Shown in pieces: positions 36,848-45,454 of a stretch of 64,000 nt of DNA; the stretch's first letter is position 1; each line of letters starts with the position of its first letter. The notes beneath the pieces were generated by a model. The model was not told where the DNA came from. It searched no databases and worked only from the letters and a program-made list of their open reading frames with translations. Both the position numbers and the translations under genes were made by a program. Source of the DNA: Hyphomicrobium sulfonivorans (GTDB taxonomy: Bacteria; Pseudomonadota; Alphaproteobacteria; Rhizobiales; Hyphomicrobiaceae); the NCBI RefSeq assembly GCF_013306565.1, contig NZ_PZPO01000005.1:248001-312000 (forward strand), read 5' to 3'.

Positions 36848-37861
36848 ATGACGAATGCCAATACGGGTAAGATCGCAGCTCTGGCAGGTGTGCTGACGCT
36901 GGCAATGGCAGGCGGCGCATCTGCGCACGTCTCGCTGGAGCGCAGTGAAGCACCGACCGGTGCGGGCTATAAGGCTGTGTTCAGTGTGCCGCACGGCTGC
37001 AAGGGGCAGGCGACGAACGAAGTCATCATCGACATTCCGGAAGGCGTCATCGCCGTTAAGCCGATGCCGAAGGCAGGCTGGAAACTGTCGCTGGAAAAAG
37101 GTCCCTATGCGCGCAGCTACGGCTTCTATCACGGCGATACAAAAAGCGAGGGCGTGAAGCGCGTCACGTGGAGCGGTGGTGAACTGGCCGATGAGCACTT
37201 CGACCAGTTTGTGCTGTCGAGCTTCATCGCCGCTGAGCTGCCTGCCGACGGCACGCTTGTGTTTCCGGTGACGCAGAAGTGCGCCGATGGCGAACTGCGC
37301 TGGGAGCAGGTGGCCGCGCCCGGACAGGACCCGCACAGCCTTGAATATCCCGCGCCGGTTCTGCGTCTCGTGGCGGGCGGTGGTCATGATCACCACCACC
37401 ACAATCACGGCGCTGCCGCCGCATCATCTGATGTCACTGTAACGCAGGCGTGGACCCGTCCCGTTGCTGCGGCCGGCGGCATGGGGGTCGGCTATGGCAA
37501 GATCACAAACGCCGGCAAGGAAACCGACGCTGTGATCGGCGCCAGTTCTGATGCCGCCGAGCGCGTCGAATTGCATGAGACGACGATCAACGATGCCGGT
37601 GTCGCCAGCATGAAGAAGGTTGACCGGCTTGAGGTTGGCGGCGGCAACAGCATCGAGCTGAAGCCGGGCGGACTGCACCTGATGCTGATCGGCATGAAGC
37701 AACCGGTGAAGGACGGCGACACGGTCAAGGTGAAGCTGAAGTTCGAACATGCGGGCGATGTTGAGGTAGCGCTGAAGGCGCAGAAGACAGCACCCGATGG
37801 CAAGACCGATGCGCATGACCATAGTCACGATCATCATGATCACGGCGACCACAAGCACTGA
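36848..37861 (+). CDS. YcnI (DUF1775)-PCuAC (DUF461) fusion copper chaperone
   Basis: 337 residues in two periplasmic domains. After a signal peptide that should cleave at ASA|HVS, the mature protein starts with His, the first ligand of the YcnI mono-histidine copper site; the YcnI domain runs to about 175. A His-rich linker (GGHDHHHHNHG) follows. The PCuAC domain (about 195-310) has the copper motif: His in VELHE, Met 12 residues later, then 21 residues to HLM. The C-terminal tail is again His-rich. The two chaperones are usually separate proteins; here they are joined. It probably delivers imported copper to oxidases. Confidence 0.88.
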   Translation: MTNANTGKIAALAGVLTLAMAGGASAHVSLERSEAPTGAGYKAVFSVPHGCKGQATNEVIIDIPEGVIAVKPMPKAGWKLSLEKGPYARSYGFYHGDTKSEGVKRVTWSGGELADEHFDQFVLSSFIAAELPADGTLVFPVTQKCADGELRWEQVAAPGQDPHSLEYPAPVLRLVAGGGHDHHHHNHGAAAASSDVTVTQAWTRPVAAAGGMGVGYGKITNAGKETDAVIGASSDAAERVELHETTINDAGVASMKKVDRLEVGGGNSIELKPGGLHLMLIGMKQPVKDGDTVKVKLKFEHAGDVEVALKAQKTAPDGKTDAHDHSHDHHDHGDHKH

Positions 37862-37899
37862 GGTTCAGCGCTTCCCTGACTGGGCGTGGAAAAATAATC

Positions 37900-37930
37900 C
37901 GGCTTGCGCAGATCAATACTGTGCAAGCCG
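37900..37930. terminator. Hairpin between the convergent YcnI-PCuAC and VanZ-like genes
   Basis: Arms CGGCTTGCGCA / TGTGCAAGCCG pair over 10 of 11 bases. On the leftward strand it is followed by GATTATTTTTC, which fits a terminator for the VanZ-like gene; it may also stop the copper operon. Confidence 0.7.
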
Positions 37931-37954
37931 TAACACGCTGCACACCGGCGCGGG

Positions 37955-38380
37955 TCAGGGGCGCAGAGCGCTGGCTGCTGCGTTACGTCTTGCAATGATC
38001 CGGTAATAGCACCAGCGCAGGACGGGGATGGCGATGCGGCCGGCAATTGCGCCCGCGGCGCTAAACATAAAATCGTCGACGCTCGCGATGCGGCCAGCGG
38101 TCATGCCCTGACCAACCTCAAGCAACGCGGCGTAGCCGATGAGCAACGCCAGGTCGGCCAGGATGTGGCGGTTGGATCGTAAAAATCCGACCAGGAACGC
38201 AGTGCCGGCATAGGCGACGAAATGCTCAAAATTCGCGCCCAGGCCAGTGCGTTGAAGCTGTGCCGCCGGCAGCCATGAGAGCACCGCAAGCGTGGCGAGG
38301 CAGGCGATCAGTGCAAGCGTTGCCGGACCGGCGTACCGTTTGCGGAAGGATGACAATTGTCCCGGTGCGGTGAAGAACAA
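37955..38380 (-). CDS. VanZ-like membrane protein
   Basis: 141 residues from a TTG at 38380, with four hydrophobic segments. The VanZ signature is NFEHFVAYAGTAFLVGF near residue 50 and LLEVGQGMTAGRIASVDDFM near 85-105. Function of VanZ-like proteins outside enterococci is unknown. No antibiotic-resistance genes are nearby. The C-terminus is Arg-rich. Confidence 0.78.
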   Translation of the reverse strand: MFFTAPGQLSSFRKRYAGPATLALIACLATLAVLSWLPAAQLQRTGLGANFEHFVAYAGTAFLVGFLRSNRHILADLALLIGYAALLEVGQGMTAGRIASVDDFMFSAAGAIAGRIAIPVLRWCYYRIIARRNAAASALRP

Positions 38381-38398
38381 GGCTCTATCGGATCCTGA

Positions 38399-38776
38399 CT
38401 AATCGGTGCAATCGCAGAGAGACGCTTTCACGCGCACATCAAAGGCGCGCAGAAACCGAACGAGCCTGCACAGTGACGGCTGGCTGGTGGGTGCAGCATC
38501 CGCCCCTGGTGTTGTCGGCGCAGTGAGTGGATGAATTCGTTCCGCGTCATTTGTAGGGCAGGGGGCCGTTGAGGGCACCACAAGTGAAGGTCCATGCATG
38601 TAAATTTTCACAATATCTGTCCGGGCTGAGAAAACACCGGTTGCGGTGGTTGGGGGGCGCAATGCCATCAATGGAGTGGGCCAAAGGGCCGGAAAAAGGC
38701 CATGCAAAATAAGAAAATCGATCAATACGGCGATGTTAGGGGTGGCCGCGAGGAGAAGCAATATTTTCATTGCCAT
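38399..38776 (-). CDS. Possible small secreted or membrane protein, unrecognised
   Basis: 125 residues if started at the ATG at 38776, which has GAGAAAGG 5 bases upstream. The N-terminal 28 residues are hydrophobic (KILLLLAATPNIAVLIDFLI); the rest is Pro/Thr/Ala-rich with a C-terminal cysteine pair (CDC). It ends 18 bp before the VanZ-like gene and runs the same way. I do not recognise it, and its composition is weaker than that of neighbouring genes. It could be non-coding. The 256 bp upstream to 39032 hold nothing else recognisable. Confidence 0.3.
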   Translation of the reverse strand: MAMKILLLLAATPNIAVLIDFLILHGLFPALWPTPLMALRPPTTATGVFSARTDIVKIYMHGPSLVVPSTAPCPTNDAERIHPLTAPTTPGADAAPTSQPSLCRLVRFLRAFDVRVKASLCDCTD

Positions 38777-39032
38777 AGCCTTTCTCGCGCCGACCACCTC
38801 GCCGGATATAGCCCGCTGCATGATCGGTGCGGCTGATTTTCATGACGTTGCACAAGGGCACTTTCCCCCGGTGACGGCGCAGACGGCGCCCGATATGTTC
38901 GGCGCGCGAGGCATCTATGTTTGCGCGCGGCGCAGCGCAGCGGCGGCATTGGCAAGTGCGCGGTAGCGTAGTGGCATGCCTGGGCGCGCGTTGCCGATGC
39001 TCAGACGATTTCTTGAATGCGAAGGAGCGATC

Positions 39033-40067
39033 ATGGGCGACGACAAGGGGCCGACGCGCCGGGTTCTGGTTACTGGAACGGCGGGCTTCATCGGCTTCCA
39101 TCTGGCGCGGTTGCTGCTGGCGGAAGGGTTTGTCGTTCAGGGCTACGACGGCATGACCGACTATTACGACGTCGCTCTTAAGCAGCGTCGTCACGCCATG
39201 CTGCTGCAGACGCCTAACTTCTCGGCAACTGAGGGCATGCTTGAGGATCAAGCGCTGTTCGACGCGGTCGCCGACGCATTCCAGCCGGATGTGATTGTGC
39301 ATCTCGCCGCGCAGGCGGGCGTGCGCTACAGCCTCGAAAATCCGCGCGCGTACATCGATTCAAACATCGTCGGCACCTTCAACGTGATGGAAGCGGCGCG
39401 CCGGCTCAAGGTCCAGCACCTTCTGATGGCGTCGACTTCATCGGTATACGGCGCCAACGACGAGATGCCGTTCAGCGAAACCGAAAAGGCTGACACGCAG
39501 CTCACCATCTATGCCGCGACGAAAAAGGCCAATGAGAGCATGGCCCACTCCTACGCGCATCTGTGGGACCTGCCGACGACGATGTTCCGCTTCTTCACCG
39601 TCTATGGACCATGGGGCCGGCCGGACATGGCTCTCTACAAGTTCGTAGATGCCATTCTCGATGACCGCCCCATCGACATCTATAACAACGGCGATCTTTA
39701 TCGCGACTTCACCTACGTAGAGGATCTGGTGCGCGGCATCCGGCTTCTCATCGACGCGGTTCCGCAGCGGCCGGAAACGAAGGATGCGATCGAGCCGGGC
39801 GACAGCCTTTCGCCGGTGGCACCGTTCCGGGTGGTCAACATCGGCAATTCCGACAAGGTGCGCCTGCTGGATTTTGTGGAGGCAATCGAAGCGAGCCTCG
39901 GCAAGACCGCCATCCGGAATTACATGCCGATGCAGATGGGCGACGTGCCCGCGACATGGGCGAACGCAGGGCTTCTACAGCGGCTGACGGGGTATCGCCC
40001 GCAAACCGACTTCCATGACGGCGTTGCCCGTTTCGTGGCGTGGTTCCGCGACTACTACGGCAAGTGA
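39033..40067 (+). CDS. NAD-dependent epimerase, UDP-glucuronate 4-epimerase type
   Basis: 344 residues from the ATG at 39033 with GAAGGAG upstream. It is an extended SDR: the NAD loop [17 protein letters not shown] near 13-29, the catalytic Ser/Thr stretch ASTSSVYG near 130 and YAATKKANE (catalytic Tyr and Lys) near 155. The lengthy [15 protein letters not shown] segment and [19 protein letters not shown] are typical of the UDP-GlcA/UDP-Gal 4-epimerases of LPS and capsule synthesis (LpsL/WbpP-like). No other polysaccharide genes are beside it. It interconverts UDP-glucuronate and UDP-galacturonate, most likely. Confidence 0.85.
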   Translation: MGDDKGPTRRVLVTGTAGFIGFHLARLLLAEGFVVQGYDGMTDYYDVALKQRRHAMLLQTPNFSATEGMLEDQALFDAVADAFQPDVIVHLAAQAGVRYSLENPRAYIDSNIVGTFNVMEAARRLKVQHLLMASTSSVYGANDEMPFSETEKADTQLTIYAATKKANESMAHSYAHLWDLPTTMFRFFTVYGPWGRPDMALYKFVDAILDDRPIDIYNNGDLYRDFTYVEDLVRGIRLLIDAVPQRPETKDAIEPGDSLSPVAPFRVVNIGNSDKVRLLDFVEAIEASLGKTAIRNYMPMQMGDVPATWANAGLLQRLTGYRPQTDFHDGVARFVAWFRDYYGK

Positions 40068-40406
40068 GCAGCCCGCGCGGCCGTGGCCGCAATCTCCGCG
40101 TGCTCAAAATGCGCGTTTGGGATTAAACGGTGAATGCTGCCTTGCAGGCGTATATCGCAACGCGATGCATGTGTGTGCTGTTCAAAACGCCGACAAACCT
40201 GGCAAATCGGCCGCCGCCGGATTGCTGCTCCGCACTCTCATCGTAGCCCATTAGCCACACCAAATTTGCACATTGATGGCAATGCCCATCTTGGCAGTTT
40301 GGAACCTTGCTAAGCGAAGTATCCCGTGGGATACAGCGTTCATGTGCTGTATCTCATGGGATATAGCGAGCGTATCACTTCAAGTACTGAGTTTGTGGGG
40401 GTAATC
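40068..40406 (+). other. Upstream region of the third TonB receptor; no gene seen
   Basis: 339 bp without a recognisable coding frame. The distal half is AT-richer than its surroundings and ends in two tandem palindromes (40319-40364). A GGGGG ribosome site lies at 40397-40401, just ahead of the GTG start at 40407. The DNA before 40260 is featureless to me. Confidence 0.5.
40319..40364. promoter_or_regulatory. Two tandem palindromic operator candidates
   Basis: GTATCCCGTGGGATAC (40319-40334) is a perfect 16-bp palindrome. GTATCTCATGGGATAT (40349-40364) is a degenerate copy exactly 30 bp away, so both face the same side of the helix; AGCG follows each. They lie 43-88 bp before the receptor start. 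This looks like a repressor or metal-sensor binding region; the A/T-C3-N2-G3-A/T form is reminiscent of CsoR-family sites, but the regulator is unknown. Confidence 0.6.
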
Positions 40407-42635
40407 GTGCGTAAAGTTGCGTACGCGGTGCTATGTAGCGCCGCGATGGGTGTCCTGTTGTCTGATGCTATCGCGCAGGAAGCGCCGGTGACGGCGGCAG
40501 GTGATATTTCGGCTTCGGAAGCAACACCACTTCCGCCATTGGACGTGACGGCGCCATCGCAGCCGATCGTCAAGCGCAAGGCCAGGAAATCACAATCGAG
40601 CGGTTCGGGCAGCGCTGTAGCTGCGTCCGATGGCATGGACGAAGGCATCGGCCTTGAGGACACGGCCGCACCGCCGTCCGTCTTCACGCTCGGCCAGAAC
40701 AGCATGATCGGCGGCTCGACCGTCGGCAGCGAAGCCATCTGGACCTTCAACAAGCTCACGCTCGATCAGGCCGTCGCCATGGCGCCGGGCGTATCGATGA
40801 GCAACCTTGGCGGTTCGCGCAACGAACGCGACATCTTCGTGCGCGGCTTCGACCGTTGGCGCGTGCCACTGACGATGGACGGCGTGCGCATCTATCTGCC
40901 GGCCGATAACCGTCTCGATATGAACCGCTTCCTGACGCCCGATCTGGCCGAAATCCAGATCGAAAAGGGCTACGTTTCGGTGCTCAACGGTCCGGGCGGC
41001 ATGGGCGGCGCGATCAACCTTGTCAGCCGCAAGCCCACCAAGGCATTTGAGGCCGAGGCCCGCGTTGGCGTCGTGTTCGATGGCGATCTGGAAGGCCGCA
41101 ACGCCGTCAACAGCTACGGCATGATGGGTACGCGCAAGTCAGAAGGCTATGCGCAGATCAGCGGCACCATTGTCAGCCAGGATCACTGGAATCTGTCTAA
41201 CGACTTCACGCCGACGCCGTACGAGAATGGCGGTCTGCGCGATAATTCGGAGACTGAGGATTGGCGCATCAACGCCAAGATCGGCTACACGCCGAACCCA
41301 ACCGACGAATACGCCATCAGCTACACGTCGCAGGCCGGTTCCAAGAGCGCACCGCTGCATATCGAAGGCGGTAACCGCTTCTGGAAGTGGCCGACTTGGG
41401 ACATCACCAGCCTTGCGGGCTTCTCGCACACCAAGATCGGCGAAGCGTCCTATGTGAAGTCCAACGTCTATTACAACCAGCTCAACAACAATCTGCGATC
41501 GTTCGACGACGCAACGTATACGACCCAGGCGCTCGGCCGCGGTTTCAACAGCTGGTACGACGATTTCGCCTATGGCGGCATGATCGAAATGGGCACGCAG
41601 CTCATTCCGATGAATACGCTCAAGGGCTCGGTGCACTATCGCCTCGATAACCACAGCGAGTACGATCACAACCGCCCGGATCACTCCAGCGGCTATATCG
41701 AGCCGAAGCAGGAAACCGAAGAGCGTAACTGGTACTATGCGCTTGAGAACACGTTCCACGCCACGTCCTGGCTCGACATCGTCGGCGGCGTCAGCAAGGA
41801 CCACGCACGCCTGTTGAAGGCTGAGAAGTTCAACAGCACAAAGCGGCTCGTCGAAAGCTATCCGACGGGTGAGGGTGAAGCCTGGAACTGGCAGTCGGCG
41901 ATAATCGCTCGCTACAGCGACACCGGTAAGGTGCACGCCAGCGTCTCCAACCGCACGCGTTTCCCGAATATCTTTGAGCGCTTCTCGACACGCTTCGGCA
42001 CCGCCGAGCCCAATCCGGATCTCAATGCTGAAGAGGCCCGCAACTACGAACTGGGCTGGAGCGACACGTTCAATCGCCGCCTGCGTTTGTCCGGTGCGGT
42101 CTTCTACAGCGAGATCGACAATGCAATTCAGTCGGTGCTGGTCAGAAGCTATCAGGACAGCAACGGCAGCACTGTGCAGGTGACGCAGAACCAGAACGTG
42201 GGTGACGGCACGCACAAGGGCATCGAACTTGCGGTCGACTATGACCTGATGCCAGGCCTGCGCGTTGGCGGCAACTACACCTATCTGCGCCGCGATATTC
42301 GCGATCCGTTGCGGCCGGGCCTGAAGTCTGAGAGCACACCGGAGCACGAGGGCTTCGTCTATCTGGCCTGGGATGCGATGTCGAACCTGACCATCACGCC
42401 CAGCCTGGAACTGGCGAGCGATCGTTGGAGCCTGGCAAGCCAGGGCGCGGACGCCAATCAGTTCATACAGATCGGCTCCTACGCCCTCGTGAACCTCAAC
42501 GTCGAATACCGCGTCAACGAGATCTTCTCGGCCTCCGTTGGCGGTCGCAACCTCACCGACCAGAACTACATGCTGGTTGAAGGTTTCCCGGAGCCGGGTC
42601 GCCAGTTCTTCGCCAACGTGCGCGCAAGATACTGA
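40407..42635 (+). CDS. TonB-dependent receptor of the di-haem enzyme locus
   Basis: 742 residues from the GTG at 40407 after a GGGGG ribosome site. A signal peptide ends near AIAQ|EA, then a TonB box-like LPPLDVT and a basic linker (KRKARK). The plug carries LTLDQAVAMAPGVSMSNLGG, DIFVRGFDRWRVPLTMDGV and IEKGYVSVLNGPGGMGGAIN; the barrel ends ANVRARY. The MDGVRIYLPADNRLDMNRF segment is distinctive. The substrate is unknown. Downstream genes (small periplasmic protein, MauG-like enzyme) and the tandem palindromes upstream suggest a regulated metal or metallophore import system. Confidence 0.88.
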   Translation: MRKVAYAVLCSAAMGVLLSDAIAQEAPVTAAGDISASEATPLPPLDVTAPSQPIVKRKARKSQSSGSGSAVAASDGMDEGIGLEDTAAPPSVFTLGQNSMIGGSTVGSEAIWTFNKLTLDQAVAMAPGVSMSNLGGSRNERDIFVRGFDRWRVPLTMDGVRIYLPADNRLDMNRFLTPDLAEIQIEKGYVSVLNGPGGMGGAINLVSRKPTKAFEAEARVGVVFDGDLEGRNAVNSYGMMGTRKSEGYAQISGTIVSQDHWNLSNDFTPTPYENGGLRDNSETEDWRINAKIGYTPNPTDEYAISYTSQAGSKSAPLHIEGGNRFWKWPTWDITSLAGFSHTKIGEASYVKSNVYYNQLNNNLRSFDDATYTTQALGRGFNSWYDDFAYGGMIEMGTQLIPMNTLKGSVHYRLDNHSEYDHNRPDHSSGYIEPKQETEERNWYYALENTFHATSWLDIVGGVSKDHARLLKAEKFNSTKRLVESYPTGEGEAWNWQSAIIARYSDTGKVHASVSNRTRFPNIFERFSTRFGTAEPNPDLNAEEARNYELGWSDTFNRRLRLSGAVFYSEIDNAIQSVLVRSYQDSNGSTVQVTQNQNVGDGTHKGIELAVDYDLMPGLRVGGNYTYLRRDIRDPLRPGLKSESTPEHEGFVYLAWDAMSNLTITPSLELASDRWSLASQGADANQFIQIGSYALVNLNVEYRVNEIFSASVGGRNLTDQNYMLVEGFPEPGRQFFANVRARY

Positions 42636-42653
42636 TCGATCCCGCCTCAACTG

Positions 42654-42693
42654 AGGTGCCGGCGCATGACACCCCGTCCATGCGTCGGCACCT
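42654..42693 (+). terminator. Strong hairpin between the TonB receptor and the next gene
   Basis: Arms AGGTGCCGGCGCATG (42654-42668) and CATGCGTCGGCACCT (42679-42693) pair over 14 of 15 bases, followed by TCTTTGTT. It should end most receptor transcripts, so the downstream pair is expressed by read-through or from its own promoter in 42694-42796. Confidence 0.82.
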
Positions 42694-42796
42694 TCTTTGT
42701 TCACAAAGCGCTGATTGACCCGCAAAGGCTTTCAGTGCCGCTGCATGCTAAACGTTCCTCTGCGCTCCCCCGGCGCATACCTTGCGGAGATAGACA

Positions 42797-43333
42797 ATGC
42801 GCAACACCAACAAGCCCACCGTTTCCATGCTCGCGCTATCGGCGCTGCTCGCTGGCGTTGCGATCGCAAGCCCTGCCATCGCAGATGAAGGCTGCAAGGG
42901 CTTCAAGTGGCCGGTCGATACCGAGGTTGGTTGGCTGAAGGCTGACGATCATCTGCAGATCAAGAGCGGCGCTGAGATCGATCCGCAGCCGACGCGCGCA
43001 ATTACGCTTGAGCTTGAGCCGGCTAAAGATGTGAAGATGCCGGTGGCCGCCGGTGTGAAGCCGCAGGCCATTGGCGCGGGCACGTTCTCGGGCTGGTTCA
43101 CGCTGCCGGCCGGCGTGAAGCCGGGCATCTATCAGGTTTCGCTGTCAACCAACGGATGGCTGGATGCCGCCCAGAATGGCCAGCTCATTCGTTCGAACGG
43201 GTTCACCGGCCGCCGTGAATGCGATGTGATTCACAAGAGCGTGCGGTTTGAGCTGGGCGAAGGCCCGGTAACGATCCAGATCAGCGGCGCACCTAAGCAA
43301 ACGGTGCTGGTAACCTTCAAGGCGGCTGAATAA
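42797..43333 (+). CDS. Small periplasmic protein beside the MauG-like enzyme, unrecognised
   Basis: 178 residues; ATG at 42797 with GGAGA upstream. A signal peptide ends at AIA|DE (residue 29). The mature part is predicted beta-rich, with two cysteines (33 and 142) that could pair and four tryptophans at 38, 46, 100 and 121 (KWPVD, VGWLK, SGWFT, NGWLD). I do not recognise the family. It lies between a TonB receptor and a di-haem MauG-like enzyme, the place MbnP holds in methanobactin loci, where MbnH oxidises an MbnP tryptophan. It is much shorter than MbnP and shows no obvious similarity, so the parallel is of context only. Confidence 0.6.
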   Translation: MRNTNKPTVSMLALSALLAGVAIASPAIADEGCKGFKWPVDTEVGWLKADDHLQIKSGAEIDPQPTRAITLELEPAKDVKMPVAAGVKPQAIGAGTFSGWFTLPAGVKPGIYQVSLSTNGWLDAAQNGQLIRSNGFTGRRECDVIHKSVRFELGEGPVTIQISGAPKQTVLVTFKAAE

Positions 43334-43548
43334 GGCGCTCCAAACGGCGTACCCCTCGGTTCTGCTATGCGCCCTGCGATGCTTCGGCGCGTGAATTGTT
43401 GCCGCCAAGGCGTTATGACATGTTGCGGCGGCGGAAGGCTGAATTGCCTCCGCCACTTAAAGGCCAGGCGCTGGGAAACGGGGCAACACCGGCTGTGCCA
43501 TTGATCGAAGTCAGCAAAAGCGTCGGACTGTTGCGCGGCGGGTGGCGG

Positions 43549-44754
43549 ATGCGTTTGGCCCATCCCGTGCTCGGGATGACGGTGGTTGCCATGCTGGCTT
43601 CGCTGTTCGGTTATCTGCTGAGCGGTTCGGTCCATTCGCAAACGCCCGGTCCACCCATCACCTCCGTTGAGGCGTTGGGCAGCGAACTGTTTGGCGACGT
43701 CAATCTTTCCCTGAACCGATCGCAGGCCTGCACAAGCTGCCACTCGCCCAACCTCGCGTTCACCGATCCGCGCATGGCGCCGGAGGTCGGCGGCGCGGTT
43801 TCGCTTGGCGGCGATGCAAAGTCTCTGGGTGAGCGCAACTCCCCGACCGTCACGTACGCAGCGCTCATCCCGGAGTTTCACATCAACGCCGCCGGCGAGC
43901 CGATCGGTGGCTTCTTTCTTGATGGCCGCGCCAAGACTCTGGCGGAGCAGGCTGGCGGTCCGCCCCTCAATCCGCTTGAGATGGGCATGCCTGATAAGGC
44001 CAGCGTGGTTGAGCGGCTGAAGGAAAATCCGCGCTACGTCGCCGCCTTCAACGCGCTGTTCGCGCCCGGCGTTCTGAATGACGTGGAGCGGGGCTATTCG
44101 GCCATGACGGCGGCGATCGCCAGGTTTGAAAGCACACCTGAATTTTCGACGTTCGATTCCAGATACGATCGCTCCTTGCGCGGCGAGGTGAAACTGACCG
44201 ACCAGGAAGAACTGGGGCGCGTGCTGTTTTTCTCTGAGCAGTTCACAAGCTGCAGCGAGTGCCACAAGGGCAATATGTTCGGCGGCACCGAGAAAGAGCT
44301 ATTCAGCAACTTTGAATTTCACAACATCGGCGTGCCCGCCAACGCGGCGCTGGTTGCCGCCACGGGACGCAGCCCGGATCTCGGCCTCGCCGCCAATGCA
44401 CATCTTGCAGCCGCAGATGGCAAAGCTGCTTCTGTGCCTGTGTCTGCGCATCGCGGCAAGTTCAAGGTACCTACCTTGCGAAACGTGGCCGTCACTGCGC
44501 CCTACATGCACAACGGTGTGTTTGAGGATCTGCGCACGGTGGTGCTGTTCTACGACAAGTTCAACAATCGCAGCGCTGCGCGTCAGATCAACCCCGAGAC
44601 CGGCAAGCCGTGGGGAGATCCTGAAACGGCTGAAAACATTTCGACGGATGATCTTGAGCGCGGCCGCGCAATGGACAACCGACGCATCGACGCGATGGTG
44701 GCGTTTCTGAAAACGCTCACCGACAAGCGCTTCGAGCATCTGATCGCGCCATAG
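43549..44754 (+). CDS. MauG-like di-haem cytochrome c peroxidase family enzyme
   Basis: 401 residues from the ATG at 43549, which starts a signal-anchor (residues 8-28); an ATG at 43420 would add 43 residues. Two haem sites: CTSCH (61-65) and CSECH (235-239). The family blocks FTDPRMAPE, KFKVPTLRNVAVTAPYMHNG and TVVLFYDKF are present. Tyr335 in LFYDK sits where MauG and MbnH have a tyrosine haem ligand and classical peroxidases have methionine, by my alignment from memory. That would favour oxidation of a partner protein over peroxide removal. Its likely partner is the small Trp-containing protein encoded just upstream. Confidence 0.85.
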   Translation: MRLAHPVLGMTVVAMLASLFGYLLSGSVHSQTPGPPITSVEALGSELFGDVNLSLNRSQACTSCHSPNLAFTDPRMAPEVGGAVSLGGDAKSLGERNSPTVTYAALIPEFHINAAGEPIGGFFLDGRAKTLAEQAGGPPLNPLEMGMPDKASVVERLKENPRYVAAFNALFAPGVLNDVERGYSAMTAAIARFESTPEFSTFDSRYDRSLRGEVKLTDQEELGRVLFFSEQFTSCSECHKGNMFGGTEKELFSNFEFHNIGVPANAALVAATGRSPDLGLAANAHLAAADGKAASVPVSAHRGKFKVPTLRNVAVTAPYMHNGVFEDLRTVVLFYDKFNNRSAARQINPETGKPWGDPETAENISTDDLERGRAMDNRRIDAMVAFLKTLTDKRFEHLIAP

Positions 44755-44764
44755 CCATAACGGC

Positions 44765-44799
44765 ATCGGGCGCGCCGGATGATGACCGGTGCGCCCGAT
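44765..44799 (+). terminator. Rho-independent terminator after the di-haem enzyme gene
   Basis: Arms ATCGGGCGC / GCGCCCGAT with a second inner pairing (GCCGG/CCGGT), followed by TTTTGTTGTTTG. It closes the 40.4-44.8 kb unit. Confidence 0.85.
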
Positions 44800-44859
44800 T
44801 TTGTTGTTTGCTTCCGCAGGCTCTGATGCAGCTTAGCGCCCGCAAACCGTCTTTCGCGT

Positions 44860-45393
44860 TTAGCGTCCGCGCAGCCGCTGGCTTATGTCCTGTGGCGATG
44901 GTGCGTCAGCACCGCCACCACCTTTGGTCAGATTGTCGATCAACCCCGGCAGCGCCTTTGCCAGCTGAGACAGCAGGTCATCCTGGCTGTAGCCGGCCTT
45001 GTCCGCCATCTGCCCGACCTTGTCCTGCCCAAGCGCGTTGCCGAGATGGTCGGGTTGCACGGGTTTGTTTTCGCCCGCACCCAGCCATGAACGTACGACA
45101 TCATCGAGGCCGGATGCCTGCAACTGTTCGAGCAAGGCGCCCAGTCCGGCATTCAGATCCGGAATATCGTTTTGCGATGCTGCGTTGCCGGCAGGCGGAG
45201 CAGGGATGTTGCCCGGGATAGGCAGCGGGCTCGGCTGCGCCTGCGGTGCGCTCTGCTGCGGCATAGACTGCGGAGCCTGTGCGTTAGCGTCGGTGGGGTT
45301 ACCGGCAAGAAGCTCCCGGAAGACGACGATCAGGGGCTGTGGAACATCGCCGTTCTGCTGTAGCTGTCGCAACGTGTCGTCAAGAAATCCCAT
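44860..45393 (-). CDS. YidB-like (DUF937) protein
   Basis: 177 residues from the ATG at 45393 with GGAG upstream. The N-terminus MGFLDDTLRQL and the C-terminal half (LGALLEQLQASGLDDVVRSW, then LLSQLAKALPGLIDNLTKGG) match the YidB family. The middle (about 35-85) is Gln/Pro/Ala-rich linker. Function is unknown. It is transcribed leftward, 61 bp after the Cys-repeat protein. Confidence 0.8.
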   Translation of the reverse strand: MGFLDDTLRQLQQNGDVPQPLIVVFRELLAGNPTDANAQAPQSMPQQSAPQAQPSPLPIPGNIPAPPAGNAASQNDIPDLNAGLGALLEQLQASGLDDVVRSWLGAGENKPVQPDHLGNALGQDKVGQMADKAGYSQDDLLSQLAKALPGLIDNLTKGGGGADAPSPQDISQRLRGR

Positions 45394-45454
45394 GATCTTT
45401 ACTCCATTACACGTGTTCAGATGTCTGCATAAACGCGGGTGCACGGTGGCCGGT

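Noticed and set aside
37955-38380. Glycopeptide resistance gene
   Set aside because: VanZ-like proteins are widespread; there are no vanHAX-type neighbours.
38646-38966. Rightward small gene in the gap before the epimerase
   Set aside because: No clear ribosome site or recognisable domain; the opposite strand offers a slightly better candidate.
42797-44754. A methanobactin operon
   Set aside because: No mbnA precursor, mbnB or mbnC; the small protein is too short for MbnP. Only the context is similar.
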